Counted from the first letter of the stretch, positions 46,356-59,040 are shown. The stretch is DNA of 64,000 bases from Acholoe squamosa (GCA_949317995.1 OX439041.1:8320001-8384000), one strand, 5' to 3'. Numbers and translations: made by a program. The notes: generated by a model from the letters alone, not told the origin.

Positions 46356-46746
46356 TTTTCGTATGGAATCCAACCATCACATGTTATAATATTAAAATCC
46401 CAAGAAGTATTCGATCCATAGACGAGGAATGCGTGCTAATTTTCTCCATTTTCTTCGATATAAATAAGAATCCATTGATTTTCCAAACGGGTCCGAAATT
46501 TTCGGCGTCTTTCTTGTACAACGACCAGTTGACCTATATCTACATCCGGGCCACTGACACACTTTCGCCGGACAAGGAGGCGGGTGGGAATGGCCGGACC
46601 GCGACTCACGTACTTTGGGAAAATCAATGGATTCTTATTTATATTGAAGAAAATGGAGAAAATTAGCACGCATTCCTCGTCTATGGATCAAATACTTCTT
46701 GGGATTTTAATATTATAACATGTCATGGCTGGATTCCATACGAAAA
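46356..46746. mobile_element. 391-bp foldback element with about 130-bp arms
   Basis: TTTTCGTATGGAATCCA at the left is mirrored by TGGCTGGATTCCATACGAAAA at the right, and the arms pair almost perfectly to about 46485/46610 (TAAGAATCCATTGATTTTCC). The unpaired centre is about 120 bases. Both strands therefore hold nearly the same 77-codon open frame. No coding function is implied. Confidence 0.9.
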
Positions 46747-46833
46747 GTGAGTGTAAACACGGCGGTACCTCTCCCGGCAAGAACAAAAACAACGCGCAGG
46801 GCGGCCACGGGCCGTGTCACTAGCACTTACAAA

Positions 46834-46867
46834 ATGTCTTCGCCTGGCTATATTCTTTGGATTTCAG
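46834..46867 (+). other. Possible first coding exon
   Basis: ATGTCTTCGCCTGGC follows a CpG-rich leader (46760-46830, GGCGGCCACGGGCCGTG) and reaches a good GTAAGA donor after 34 bases (MSSPGYILWIS). No downstream exon could be identified before the large satellite block. Speculative. Confidence 0.2.
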
Positions 46868-46912
46868 GTAAGAAATTGATACAAAATGGAGGAAATGGTG
46901 GTATAAACCTAT

Positions 46913-47031
46913 TAGGTGATGCATATCGGGGCCCCACGGGCTGTATATGCTGTATATACCCTCGCCGCTCCGCGGCTCAGGTATATACAGCATATACAGC
47001 CCTAGGGCCCCGATATGCATCATCTATTAGC
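46913..47031. mobile_element. Foldback with about 48-bp arms
   Basis: GATGCATATCGGGGCCC...GTATATACC and GGTATATACAGC...GGGCCCCGATATGCATC are almost perfect inverted copies around a short GCTCCGCGG-type loop. Confidence 0.9.
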
Positions 47032-47404
47032 TTAATATGTCACACCCTCAGTTCAGGACTTTGTCATAAGCTGCACAAGGGGCCTGAAATGGTCCGATTC
47101 CTTCCTTTAGTCTACTTAAAACCCAGCGTATAAGCATCACCCTGAGTTCCTGGAGATGCAATAAGCCACACCAGAGGGTTTGGTATTTTTTTATGGGTTC
47201 CAGGCGCATGGCCTATAAGACACATGGCCTAAACCCATGTAGCCCCCCGTCAAATGGCCGAAATCAAAGTGGCCGAAACGACACTTGGCTGAAAAGACAT
47301 ATAGCCGAAACGTCACATGGCCGAAATATACCTTTTTGTTCCCACACAAACCCCTCATAAATCACCCAAATGCGGCCCAAAATTATCATTTACAACCACT
47401 CTAA

Positions 47405-50400
47405 TACACCAGATACCACACATATACCACACCGTACCAAACATATACCACACCATACGACACCGTACCACACATATACCACCCCATACTACACCATACC
47501 ACACCTATAGCACACACCATACCACACCTATACCACACACCATACCACACCATACCACACCATACCACACATATACCACACACTATACCACACCATACCA
47601 CACCCCATACCACACCATACCACACCTATACCACACCATACCACACCCCATACCACACCTATACCACACCATACCACACCCCATACCACACCATACCACA
47701 CCTATACCACACCATACCACACCCCATACCACACCATATCACACCATACCTATACCACACCATACCACACCTATGTCACACCATACCACACACAATACCA
47801 CACCATACCACACCATACCACACCATACCACACCTATACCACACCTATACCACACCTATACCACACCATACCACACCATACCACACACCATACCACACCA
47901 TACCACACCATACCACACCTATACCACACCTATACCACACCTATACCACACAACATACCACACCATACCACACCATACCACACCGTACCACACATATACC
48001 CCACCAAAGTACACCATACCACACCTATACCACACTGTACCACACATATACCACACACCATACCACACCTATACCACACCATACCACACCCCATACCACA
48101 CCATACCACACACCATACCACACCATACCACACATATACCACACCTATACCACACCTATACCACACCTATACCACACCATACCACACCTATACCACACCA
48201 TACCACACCAAACCACACCATACCACACCATACCACACCCTACCACACCTATACCACACCATACCACATCATACCACATCATACCACACCCTACCACACC
48301 TATACCACACCATACCACACCATACCACACCATACCACACCATTACCACACGATACCACACCTATACCACACCATACCACATCATACCACACCATACCAC
48401 ACAAATATCACACCATACCACACCAATACCACACCATACCACACCAATAACACACCATACCACACCATACCACATCATACCACACCAATACCAACAATAC
48501 CACATCATACCACACCATACCAGACCATACCACACCAATATCACACCATACCACACCTATACCACACCTATACCACACCATACCACACCTATACCACACA
48601 CCATACCACACCAATATCACACCATACCACACCTATACCACACCTATACCACATCATACCACACCATACCACACCTATACCACACCTATACCACACCATA
48701 CCACACCATACCACACCTATACCACACCTAAACCAGACCATACCACACCATACCACACCTACACCATACCCCATACCACACCATACGACACTAATACCAC
48801 ACCATACCACACCTATACCACACCATACCACACCATACCACACCTATACCACACCATACCAAACCTATACCACACCATACCACACCATACCACACCTATA
48901 CCACAAACCATACCACACCTATACCACACCTATACCACACCATAACACACCTATACCACAAACCATACCACACCTATACCACACCATACCACACCATACC
49001 ACACACCATACCACACCATACCACACATATACCACACCTATACCACACCTATACCACACCTATACCACACCATACCACACCTATACCACACCATACCACA
49101 CCAAACCACACCATACCACACCATACCACACCCTACCACACCTATACCACACCATACCACATCATACCACACCATACCACACCATACCACACCTATACCA
49201 CACAATACCACACCATACCACACCATTACCACACGATACCACACCTATACCACACCATACCACATCATACCACACCATACCACACCATACCACACCTATA
49301 CCACACCATACCACATCATACCACACCATACCACATCATACCACACCATACCACACCATACCACATCATACCACACCATACCACACACCATACCACACCA
49401 TACCATACCATACCACACAATACCACACCATACCACATCATACCACACCATACCACATCATACCACACCATACCACACACAATACCACACCATACCACAC
49501 CATACCACACAATACCACACCATACCACACCATACCACACATCATACCACACCATACCACACCTATATAACACAACATACCACACCATACCACACCTATA
49601 CCACACCATACCACACCATACCACACATCATACCACACCATACCACACCTATACCACACAACATACCACACCATACCACACCTATACCACACCATACCAC
49701 ATCATACAACACCATACCACACACCATACCACACCATACCATACCATACCACACAATACCACACCATACCACACCATACCACACCATACCACACATAATA
49801 CCACACCATACCACACCTATACCACACAACATACCACACCATACCACACCTATACCACACCTATACCACACCATACCACACCATACCACACCTATACCAC
49901 ACAACATACCACACCATACAACACATATACCACACCATACCACACCATACCACACCTATACCACACAACATACCACACCATACCAAACCTATACCACACC
50001 TATACCACACCATACCACACCATACCACACCTATACCACACAACATACCACACCATACAACACCTATACCACACCTATACCACATCATACCACACCATAC
50101 CACACCTATACCACACAACGTACCACACCATACCACACCTATACCACACCTATACCACACCATACCACACCATACCACACCTATACCACACAACATACCA
50201 CACCATACAACACCTATACCACACCTATACCACATCATACCACACCATACCACACCTATACCACACACCATACCACACCATACCACACCATACCACACAC
50301 CATACCACACCATACCACACCTATACCACACCATACCACACCTATACCACACCTATACCACACCTATACCACACCATACCACACCATACCACACCATACC

Positions 50401-50668
50401 ACACCATACCACACCATACCACACCATACCACACCATACCACACCTATACCACACCATACCACACCTATACCACACACCATACCACACCATACCACACCA
50501 TACCACATCATACCACACCTATACCACACCATACCACACCTATACCACACCATACCACACCTATACCACACACCATACCACACCATACCACTACTATACC
50601 ACACCATACCACACAACATACCACACAACATACCACACCATACCACACCTATACCACACCATACCATA
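47405..50668 (+). repeat. CCATACCACA satellite, C-rich on the + strand
   Basis: More than 300 units of CCATACCACA (10 bp) mixed with CCTATACCACA (11 bp) and rarer CATCATACCA or CAACATACCA forms, often in higher-order blocks. The + strand has almost no G for 3.2 kb. Confidence 0.97.
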
Positions 50669-52165
50669 TAGGTGTGGTATGGTGTGGTATGGTGTGGTAT
50701 AGGTGTGGTATGGTGTGGTATGTTGTGTGGTATAGGTGTGGTATGGTGTGGTATGGTGTGTGGTATGGTGTGGTATGGTTTGTGGTATAGGTGTGTTATG
50801 GTGTGGTATAGGTGTGGTATAGGTGTGGTATGGTTTGTGGTATAGGTGTGGTATGGTGTGGTATGGTGTGGTATGGTGTGGTATAGGTGTGGTATGGTGT
50901 GGTATTGGTGTGGTATGGTGTGGTATTGGTGTGGTATGATGTGGTATAGGTGTGGTATAGGTGTGGAATGGTGTGGTATGATGTGGTATAGGTGTGGTAT
51001 AGGTGTGGTATGGTGTGATATTGGTGTGGTATGGTGTGGTATGGTGTGTGGTATAGGTGTGGTATGGTGTGGTATAGGTGTGGTATGGTGTAGTATTGGT
51101 GTGGTATAGGTGTGGTATGGTGTGGTATATGTGTGGTATGGTGTGGTATGGTGTGTGATATAGGTGTGGTATGGTGTGGTATAGGTGTGGTATGGTGTGG
51201 TATAGGTGTGGTATATGTGTGGTATGGTGTGGTATGGTGTGTGGTATAGGTGTGGTATGGTGTGGTATAGGTGTGGTATGGTGTGGTATGGTGTGTGGTA
51301 TAGGTGTGGTATGGTGTGGTATATGTGTGGTATGGTGTGGTATTGGTGTGGTATGGTGTGGTATGGTGTGTGGTATAGGTGTAGTATGGTGTGGTATATG
51401 TGTGGTATGGTGTGGTATGGTGTGTGATATAGGTGTGGTGTATGTGTGGTATGGTGTGGTATGGTGTTGTATAGGTGTGGTATATGTGTGGTATGGTGTG
51501 GTATGGTGTGGTATGGTGTGGTATGGTGTGGTATGGTGTGGTATGGTGTGTGGTATGGTGTGGTATGGTGTGTGGTATAGGTGTGGTATGGTGTGGTATT
51601 GGTGTGGTATGGTGTGGTATGGTGTGTGGTATAGGTGTGGTATAGGTGTGGTATGGTGTGGTATATGTGTGGTATGGTGTGGTATGGTGTGTGATATAGG
51701 TGTGGTATGGTGTGGTATAGGTGTGGTATGGTGTGGTATAGGTGTGGTGTATGTGTGGTATGGTGTGGTATGGTGTGTGATATAGGTGTGGTATGGTGTG
51801 GTATAGGTGTGGTGTATGTGTGGTATAGGTGTGGTATGGTGTGGTATAGTGTGTTGTATAGGTGTGGTATGGTGTGGTATGGTGTGGTATAGGTGTGGTA
51901 TGGTGTGGTATAGGTGTGGTATGGTGTGGTATAGGTGTGGTATATGTGTGGTATGGTGTGGTACAGAGTGTTAGGGTGTGGTCAGTGGTATATGTGTGGT
52001 ATGGTGTTGTACGGTGTGGTATGAGTGTGGTATGGGATATGTGTGGTGTAGTGTGGGTTAGGGTGTGGTATTGTACAATGTGGTATGGTGTTTTATGGGT
52101 TTGTAAGGTGTGGTACAGGTGTGGTACGGTGTGGTATGGTGTGGTACGGTGCGGAACAGTTGTCG
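50669..52165 (-). repeat. Same satellite in inverted orientation
   Basis: About 1.5 kb of GGTATGGTGTGG and GGTATAGGTGTGG units, the reverse complement of the left arm; the + strand is almost free of C. Units degrade toward 52000-52165. Confidence 0.97.
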
Positions 52166-52319
52166 TTTAGGTATGAAAAAGGTGTCGTATGTGGCATGGT
52201 CTGGTTCATTAGAATTTCGGCCATTTGTCGTTTAGGCCATATGTCTTTTGGGCTATGTGACTTTTCGGTGCCCCCCCCCTCAAACGGACAACTTCTAATT
52301 TAAGCTTTTGGGGCTGCAG

Positions 52320-52440
52320 ATGAAGGAGTGCATCATGGTCAGTGGTCGGAATGATGCACCAATGAAGTGCTGGGGAGTGTGCTTGTCATGATTTATCATG
52401 ATGCATGAATGAGTCCCTGTTAAGTCTACCAACTATAGCA
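52320..52440. repeat. Dispersed TGCATCATG palindromic repeat
   Basis: GAGTGCATCATGGTC and GGAATGATGCACCAATGAAG form a hairpin, here inverted relative to the copy at 25177. Confidence 0.6.
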
Positions 52441-52449
52441 GCATTCACG

Positions 52450-53126
52450 CATCGTGACAACCCAGGCGTGGCTGATTTATACTATGGACGCCAGCATTTA
52501 TATAAGTCCCCTTGCGCTAATAGATTTCAACCTTAGTACATCTACCTCCAGCCCTTATTCCAGACGGGTGTTTATTCAAGACATGAATTATAGTGTTTTC
52601 TTAGATTTCAATGCTACTCAACCCCTGTACTTATTCGGAGACCCGGCGTTAAAATAGGTTATTACAGTTAATGCATTACTGTTCATTAACACTTTAGGGA
52701 CATATAATGCACTAATGCATCACACCCATTGGTCATCATGGTGCCTGAATGCAGCCCTCGAGACTGACGCACTCCGGCAATAATGGTCCTTAAAGAATTA
52801 CAGGATGAACAATTTTACACTCACATCATTATAAGATATCGCCGATTACATGTATTGTTCATTTCATGCAGCACAATATGCAACACAATATGCAGCACAA
52901 CACTGAAAAGGATCTACTTACCAAATAACAATTACTCTAGAAGCCAATTACCCGCACACGCCCATAGCTAGTCCTTGTCATGGGCGGTTTGACTTTCATA
53001 ATGGGTGGAATTTGATCATTAAAATGGTGGAAATCAATGAAATTTCAGTATAAAAAGACCTTGGTTCCTAGACTGATTTAATATTCAAGTGTCAATGGAA
53101 GGCAAAACATATTTCTGTTATTAATT
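52450..53126. other. Spacer with one more TGCATCATG copy
   Basis: 52690-52745 holds ATGCATCACACCCATTGGTCATCATGGTGC. The motif TTATTCGGAGACCCGGCGTTAAAATAG at 52630 recalls repeat edges. No gene recognised. Confidence 0.4.
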
Positions 53127-53430
53127 CCCAGTTGGCAGAAAACCGTTTTTTTCTTGTTCCTAAGTTTGCAAAACGTTTTTTTTTCAACATCAAAATAACG
53201 TTTTTACATGTCCTCAAAAATTGTTAATTGTTTTTACAAAAACGTTTTTATTTCAGGTTTAACGTAAATAAAAACGTTTTTATTTGGTTGAAAATCGGTT
53301 GAAAAACCGAAGGTTTTTATTTGGTTGAAAATTGGTTGAAAAAACAAAATAACGTTTTTTAAAAACATTTTTTACCCAAACCAAATAAAAACGTTTGCAA
53401 ACGTTGAAAAAACGTTTTTTGCCAAGTGGG
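53127..53430. mobile_element. 304-bp MITE-like element rich in AACGTTTT
   Basis: CCCAGTTGGCAGAAAACCG at the left is mirrored by AACGTTTTTTGCCAAGTGGG at the right. Inside, AAAACGTTTTTATTT and its complement recur about ten times. No clear target duplication. Confidence 0.65.
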
Positions 53431-54061
53431 TTGTCTGATTCACATGCTGTAAAAAGTGTCATGTTGCTCATTATCTGTCCTTTACCTCAGCTAGGTTTCA
53501 GCTAGCTTTTTTCTTCCATTAGATGAGGTTCGAAATGATGACCCGCCCCCTCCCCTTGTGTCACAGATCTAAGCACAAGGTGACAGGGGCTATGTGCATT
53601 TTTATAGTGAGTTTAAAATGACACCATGTGCGACAAATTGTACGCCTAGAGGAATGTTGAAGAATAGGCTACATGCCCCCATACACATTATCAATACACC
53701 TATGTTAAACTCACTACTATACCAGAATCATATGTTCATACTGTAATGTCATGTTTGAGCGCCGGTATTTGAATAAATGCCTGTATAAGTGCCAGGGGTA
53801 AAGGGGTAATGAAATAACTCTTAAGCACTAAAACTGGAGTTTGAAAAAGCGTCTGTCTTGTGTAAGCGCCGGGAAATGAGGCCGCCAAAATAAAGACCGC
53901 CTGGGTGCTTCAATACGACGATACAGTATCTCATTTTCAGATAACTGAAATACTGCAGATGCACTGGGAACCCCAAAAAATGTATTGGGGTCTTGGTGAG
54001 AGAGAGGCACTGTACCTTTATGTACACTGGGAATAAGGTGTTTAGATCCAACAAAGAGTTA
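53431..54061. other. Spacer, no gene recognised
   Basis: 53757-53880 carries GAGCGCCGGTATTTGAATAAATGCC and GTAAGCGCCGGGAAATGAGGCCGCC, words typical of dispersed DNA-transposon fragments; I could not delimit an element. Confidence 0.4.
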
Positions 54062-54086
54062 AATAATAATAATAATAATAATAATA

Positions 54087-54157
<71 letters not shown>

Positions 54158-54168
54158 TTAATAATAAT

Positions 54169-54241
<73 letters not shown>
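54062..54241. repeat. (AAT)n microsatellite
   Basis: About 58 AAT units with three small interruptions. Confidence 0.97.
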
Positions 54242-54244
<3 letters not shown>

Positions 54245-55670
54245 GTGTATATTAAATATGTCTCCTGTATACTGGCAGGTTGCCAGCCAATGAACTCAAT
54301 TAAGTGAAACTCCTAGAGAATGCAACCCAAATAAGCTATCTAGGCTAGATGTCATTAAACTAGGGCTAAGTTTAAATGTCCCATGGTGTTACATATATGC
54401 TGCCTTATAACACTGTCAGTTTCAGTTGTTGTGAAGGATTTGTACCCAAATGTGCAACACAATGACAAAGAGGCAAGTCGCAATATTTTGCCTTGCCAAC
54501 TCTATTGACCACCAATGCATGTAAACCATTGCACTTAGCATCATCCACGTCACAGGTTTGCTGTTTACAGAGTGACGTATTGGCTTTTCTGGGGCTAGGG
54601 GATATTACCACGGCAACTAATAGTGCATCACATACACATCAGAATGACTGATGTTGTATCTCCAGCTATAGACACATTGCAAATTTTGTCATGGTTCTTT
54701 AGTGTGACCTTGGACTAGGTTGTAATGTTATAGTCTATCACATTAACTTTATAATGCTATAGTCTATTCAACATTATACTCTTTTAAGGCAGCTTCATAT
54801 CTATAGGCAATTTTACACATTTATGCCACTAATGTATGTTACATATGATATAAAAGCATACCCCATCTATAGGATACAGCCTGATTTTGGGCAGATTCTA
54901 TAAGACATCCTTGTTTATAAGACATAACTAAGTAATGTATGGGCTAACAGGCACCGAATGGCTTGTGTCGTAGGATATCGTAACGAGTGGCCTAGCTTTT
55001 TCTACCCTAAACATAGATTATCAGTAGGATTTTATCCATGGAATCTGAAACCAGGGATAACCCTGAAAAAATGTGCAATACCTGAGATATTAGGCTTATT
55101 TGTCATCTATAGCCAAGCTCAGAATGGAATTCGCTGAGAGGGTGTCGGAAAAGGGTGGGCTGTGGCCCCTCAAATCCCAGACATGGGGGGGGCTGTCCCC
55201 CTCCCCCCCAAGAGCCGGAGATCAGTATATACTTTTGTAGTGAGTTCTTTACTCACTTACAACTGACCTAAAATAGCAGGGAAATCTTCAAAATGTTAAT
55301 TTTTAGGCATGACCCCAAACTCTCTAAAACATTCACTTTCAATGATCAGAACGAGCCCTGCTAGATACGCTTTGGCCCCTCCAAAGTCACGCTGCTTCCG
55401 ACACCCCTACTGCATCAGTGCATCATGCTCATTCCATGGGGCCATGACTTGATCATGAGGGCTACATCCTTGTATCAGCAAAATCACAAAGATTATAGAA
55501 CATGTTGTAGCCTCTAACCCATTATAGGCTGACAGCGCACATGCTCATGCATGCTGATCCTAAATACCTAGTACACTCCTGAAGGAAGTGCTGAAAATAT
55601 CTCATTTGTGAATGATCAACACTCCTGAATTACTGGCCAAATAATCAGAAAGATTGCTTTTCTATATTAT
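54242..55670. other. Spacer, no gene recognised
   Basis: A weak TGCATCATG-type unit lies at 55405-55470. A pyrimidine/G-rich tract (CCTCCCCCCCAAGAG) is at 55199. Nothing coding recognised. Confidence 0.4.
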
Positions 55671-56634
55671 TCAGGTGTATCAGTTATACTTCACACATTG
55701 GATTATTGCAGGAATCGGAATGGGCATTGTTTTCAATTCCTCAGTCTCAATCTTTTGTAAATGACATACACAGAAAAGAAAAGGGTCAATCGAAAAATCC
55801 AAATATTTTATAAAACACAACAGAACTGTGTGTGGCCTGGCAATGTGTGGTCTTGGAGTTGGATCTTTTATCTATACACCTCTTATAACATATCTACAGG
55901 ATATGGTGAGGGACAATTTTAATGATGGCAGGAATCAGTGTCCACAGTGTTGCATTCTGTGCCTTATATAAACCCTTGATAGAAAAAAGCGAAAAAAGCA
56001 AATTTCAATTTTCTATATTTCACCCATAGATGTAAATGCACTTCAGTCAAAGAAAAAAGGACTAGTAAAGCACATCAAACAAATGATATCACTACTAAAG
56101 ATTATTCCGATTACTTTACTCAGTCTACACACTTTGACCCTTTTCTTTTCTGTGTATGTCATTTACACCCATTTTAGCAGCTACATCTTGACCCTTGGCT
56201 ACAGTAAGCAGGATGTGGTGTACCTGTACATGGCCGTGGGAATAACCTCAACAATCGCTCGACTCTTGACAGGCGTCCTTGATGAGGTTACACAGGTAAA
56301 CACATCTGTATTATTAGCAGGAAGTGCCTTCATTCTTGGGTTATTTACAATCATCCTAACATCAATGGAAATGATGAGTCTGATATATTTCTATGCTGTC
56401 ATATATCAAGTACTTATAACGCAGTACAACATTCTGTGCCCGACAATAGTCGCTGACATTGTGCCTAAAGGCCAGGTGCCTTCTGCTTTTGGCATTGTCA
56501 GTTTCTTTTGTGCACCTGGATCTGTATTTTGACCTACATTGGCAGGTAAGACCCAGTCTGTGTGACTGTAGTTGTGTGTTTCATTTTTCATTTTGATCAG
56601 TTTTGGAGATAAGAATTCATACAGTTTTGAAGCA

Positions 56635-56703
<69 letters not shown>

Positions 56704-57076
56704 AAGGTGAGAGGCTGTGTGACACATGAGTAGATAGTAGGACTAGTGCATCAGAATAGTAGATGTGAAACTCTTTTATTAAACCTATAGGGTCATCGTT
56801 CTCGACATGACATTTCTGTAGACGCATTTTGTTAGATCCTTTATGAATGTTAACTTGTAACCTAAAGGCCTTTATCTTGATCAGCCTTTGTATATGACAG
56901 TAAATCCCTGTATGCTGACTCGTTCTACATGGCGGGAGTGCTGTTTGTGTTAGCGGGACTTCTCATGGTGCCTGCAGCATACATTGTACACAAACAGACT
57001 AAAGGAAAACCAGCATCAAGAACTTCAGTTATCACTACAACTACAGTTAGAATTAAGAAAATTTCAAAGATATGAG
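55671..57076 (+). pseudogene. SLC16-type monocarboxylate transporter pseudogene
   Basis: Membrane carrier of the major facilitator superfamily. 55672-55760 encodes the glycine-rich TM3-4 region (IIAGIGMGIVFNSSVSIF). 55811-56020 encodes RTVCGLAMCGLGVGSFIYTP and a GISVHSVAFCALYKP helix. 56083-56551 encodes the second half from the loop to TM11, with GVLDEVTQVN, and ends at a splice donor. 56888-57076 encodes TM12 (SFYMAGVLFVLAGLLMVPAA) and a basic tail, across an intron with an (AT)n tract. Faults: a TGA after IFCK, a frame change near 55980, and a TGA at 56530-56532 where family members have Gly (APGSVF-stop-PTLAG). The first two helices are missing. A 34-base inverted copy of its own sequence is inserted at 55756. 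Broken gene. Confidence 0.8.
56639..56701. repeat. (AT)n microsatellite
   Basis: About 31 uninterrupted AT units in the last intron of the transporter pseudogene. Confidence 0.97.
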
Positions 57077-57079
57077 CTG

Positions 57080-57496
57080 AACTTTCATTGGAGATTTTGG
57101 AAAACCACAAGACTTAACCTTTGTTTCACAAGCAGAACTGATTATCCACTGCGAGAAGTAAACAAAGTGAAAGGTTGCCAGCAACTTTTTCAGGATGGGA
57201 GACTCTATACAGTCTAGGGCTTGACCAGTGCCATGCCCCGTGCCTTATTCCCTATATAATAGTTCATAATGCTGTGTTCTTAGGTCTTCCAACCAGCAGC
57301 TGTTGTAATTTTATAGTATGTATATAAATAACTAAGACCCAATAAGAAGAGAAAGATAGTAAGAACAGAGAAAGAGAATAGAAGCAAATATTATATAAGA
57401 TGGGACAGACGGGACAAAACAAAGTATAGTGGATTTATGTAATGTATTGTATTTTAACTTCCTTTATTCATCCTGGTGGAATTCATGTCCTTACAG
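57080..57496. other. Spacer downstream of the transporter relic
   Basis: No gene recognised. A-rich stretch with AGAGAAAGA repeats at 57345-57380. Confidence 0.35.
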
Positions 57497-57607
57497 AACA
57501 TGTTTCTATATTCTCTGCGTGTTCCAACAGCTGTTAAGGGAATTCTATGTTGCAAAAGGATCCACAAGCATTTCAACAGAGTGGGCCAGCTCATGATCCA
57601 GGAAAAG
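57497..57607 (+). other. Possible coding exon A
   Basis: Flanked by TTACAG and GTAGGA, 111 bases open in frame 0 (NMFLYSLRVPTAVKGILCC...). No family recognised and no joining exon found; the exon at 58067 does not match in phase. Confidence 0.2.
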
Positions 57608-57663
57608 GTAGGAACTAACATACTCCAAGCTCTAATAGAACTAGACAAATAACAACTCTAATT

Positions 57664-57752
57664 TTTTCCTTAACAATCACCACTTTTCTTTGATTAATCT
57701 TCGAACTACTCTACCTATAAGCCACACTCAGGTACACAGCTATATGTCTAAT
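57664..57752. repeat. About 95-bp direct repeat, copy 1
   Basis: TTTTTCCTTAACAATCACC ... GGTACACAGCTATATGTCTAA recurs at 58207-58307 with two short insertions. Confidence 0.85.
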
Positions 57753-58001
57753 GGTTGAGGGAAGCACTTTGGTCACATGATGCACAGTGACATCTGGTCA
57801 TCAGGTTGACTGCTTCATGCCTACACAAAGGTAGGATAAGGTAGCTCAAGTTGAAGCTCGATAGATTTTTATTTCTCTCATTACGACATATAAGGGTCTG
57901 GTCATCCCAATTCCTCTGTATCAGTTCTCAACCATTGTCCATTTGGCTGATAAACAGGTCTGCTACGTCAGTATTGGCTGGCAAAGGTCAGCATGATGGA
58001 T

Positions 58002-58039
58002 CAATGAAGTGCTGGTGAAGATTCACCAGCACTTCATTG
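58002..58039. repeat. Perfect 18-bp palindrome of the TGCATCATG family
   Basis: CAATGAAGTGCTGGTGAA and its complement are separated by two bases; a run of eleven G follows. The same half-site is seen at 25245 and 52360. Confidence 0.9.
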
Positions 58040-58066
58040 TTACATTGGGGGGGGGGGCTTTGGCAG

Positions 58067-58194
58067 AACAACCCCTCCTCCAGCTAGAAATTAGGCAACA
58101 AATGGCCTGTCCTTTACTGCTACCTCTACTGCTGCCAATTAGAGCTGAAGACTATCAGTCACTAAGGTCCTTTCACAGTGTCAAGCACAAAACG
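58067..58194 (+). other. Possible coding exon B
   Basis: Preceded by a polypurine run and TTTGGCAG, followed by GTGAGT; open in phase 1 (EQPLLQLEIRQQMACPLLLP...). No family recognised. The downstream sequence is the second copy of the 95-bp direct repeat, as after exon A. Confidence 0.2.
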
Positions 58195-58206
58195 GTGAGT
58201 ATCATC

Positions 58207-58307
58207 TTTTTCCTTAACAATCACCACTTTTCTTTGATTAATCTACTCTACTTGAAGTACTCTACCTATAAGCCACACTCAGGTACACAGCTATATATGT
58301 CTAAAGG
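58207..58307. repeat. About 95-bp direct repeat, copy 2
   Basis: Second copy of 57664-57752, 543 bases downstream. Confidence 0.85.
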
Positions 58308-58427
58308 TATGCATGTCTATATATCTTTATTGCAGTCATCATTGGAATTTAGTTGCAGATCTTAGTTTCAGCATACAACACTATACAGTAATGTATATGG
58401 TGAACAAGTAACCAATGTAAGTAACTC

Positions 58428-58502
58428 GTGTGTGTTAGCAAAGGCTAATAACACTCGGCCTACGGCCTCGTGTCATTATCCTTCACTAACACACACTCGT
58501 CA
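58428..58502. repeat. Hairpin with ACACTCGGCC-TAC-GGCCTCGTGT core
   Basis: CGTGTGTGTTAGCAAAGG and its partner TTCACTAACACACACTCG enclose an inner stem ACACTCGGCC/GGCCTCGTGT. The same inner stem occurs at 24201-24226. Confidence 0.8.
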
Positions 58503-58634
58503 TGAGTTATCCATTGACTACTTATTTTATACCACGAAACCAATAAATAATCAATAGAACACCAATAAATTCAAGTTGAAAACAAAAATTATTCCCCCTC
58601 CCCGGGACTCCATGCCAGCCATTGTGTGTACATG

Positions 58635-59040
58635 ATCGGTAAATACACCTCCTCGCCCGGCAGCGGACAGTGACAGCCCCGGTCTCGGCTTGGCTTGCTT
58701 TGAATGCGTCTCGCGGTTATGTTTGTGTACAATACAATACAATACAAACGACAGCAGCACACGGCTAAAGATTTCAATGCATCTCACTGTTATGTTTGTG
58801 TAGAATACACCTCCTCGCCCAGCAGCGGACAGCGACAGTGCACACGGCGAAAAAAGATGCTCATAGACCGGGATGCGATCCGCGGACCTCTCACGGCTGA
58901 GTGCAAGGCACTAACCGCTAGACCACCGCATCTCCTCCTCCAAAGGTGTCTCGCTGTTATGTTTCTATACTAAATACACCTCCTCGCCCGGCAGCGGACA
59001 GCAACAGCGCACACGGCTTTGTATCATAGCAAGACCTGCA
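58635..59040 (-). repeat. SINE-like body, three copies, with one tRNA-like head
   Basis: A body containing CACCTCCTCGCCCGGCAGCGGACAG (cut here to its CCTCGCCCGGCAGCGGACAG core) and CTCGCTGTTATGTTT recurs at 58640-58735, 58770-58850 and 58940-59030. Next to the middle copy, 58850-58930 on the minus strand reads as a tRNA-like head: A box TGGTCTAGCGGTTAGTG and B box GGATCGCATCCC. This is the arrangement of a tRNA-derived SINE, here in a nested or tandem state. Confidence 0.6.

Larger units (their letters stand above)
47216..52285. mobile_element. 5-kb foldback built from a 10/11-bp satellite
   Basis: The outer ends (47216-47337 and 52190-52285) are inverted and carry 15-17-bp words such as TGGCCGAAACGACACTTGG against TTTCGGCCATTTGTCGTTTAGG. 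Between them the left arm is a C-strand satellite and the right arm its complement, with the switch at about 50,669. No coding content; the long open frames (THPYH or WYGVV runs) are repeat translations. Probably a non-autonomous element whose interior expanded. Confidence 0.8.

Noticed and set aside
46433-46669. Twin 77-codon open frames MLIFSIFF... on both strands
   Set aside because: Produced by the palindromic arms of one foldback; the frame crosses the unrelated centre.
47317-52303. Many long open frames rich in Tyr/His/Thr/Pro or Trp/Tyr/Gly/Val/Cys
   Set aside because: They are translations of the CCATACCACA satellite and its complement; length comes from the rarity of stop codons in the repeat.
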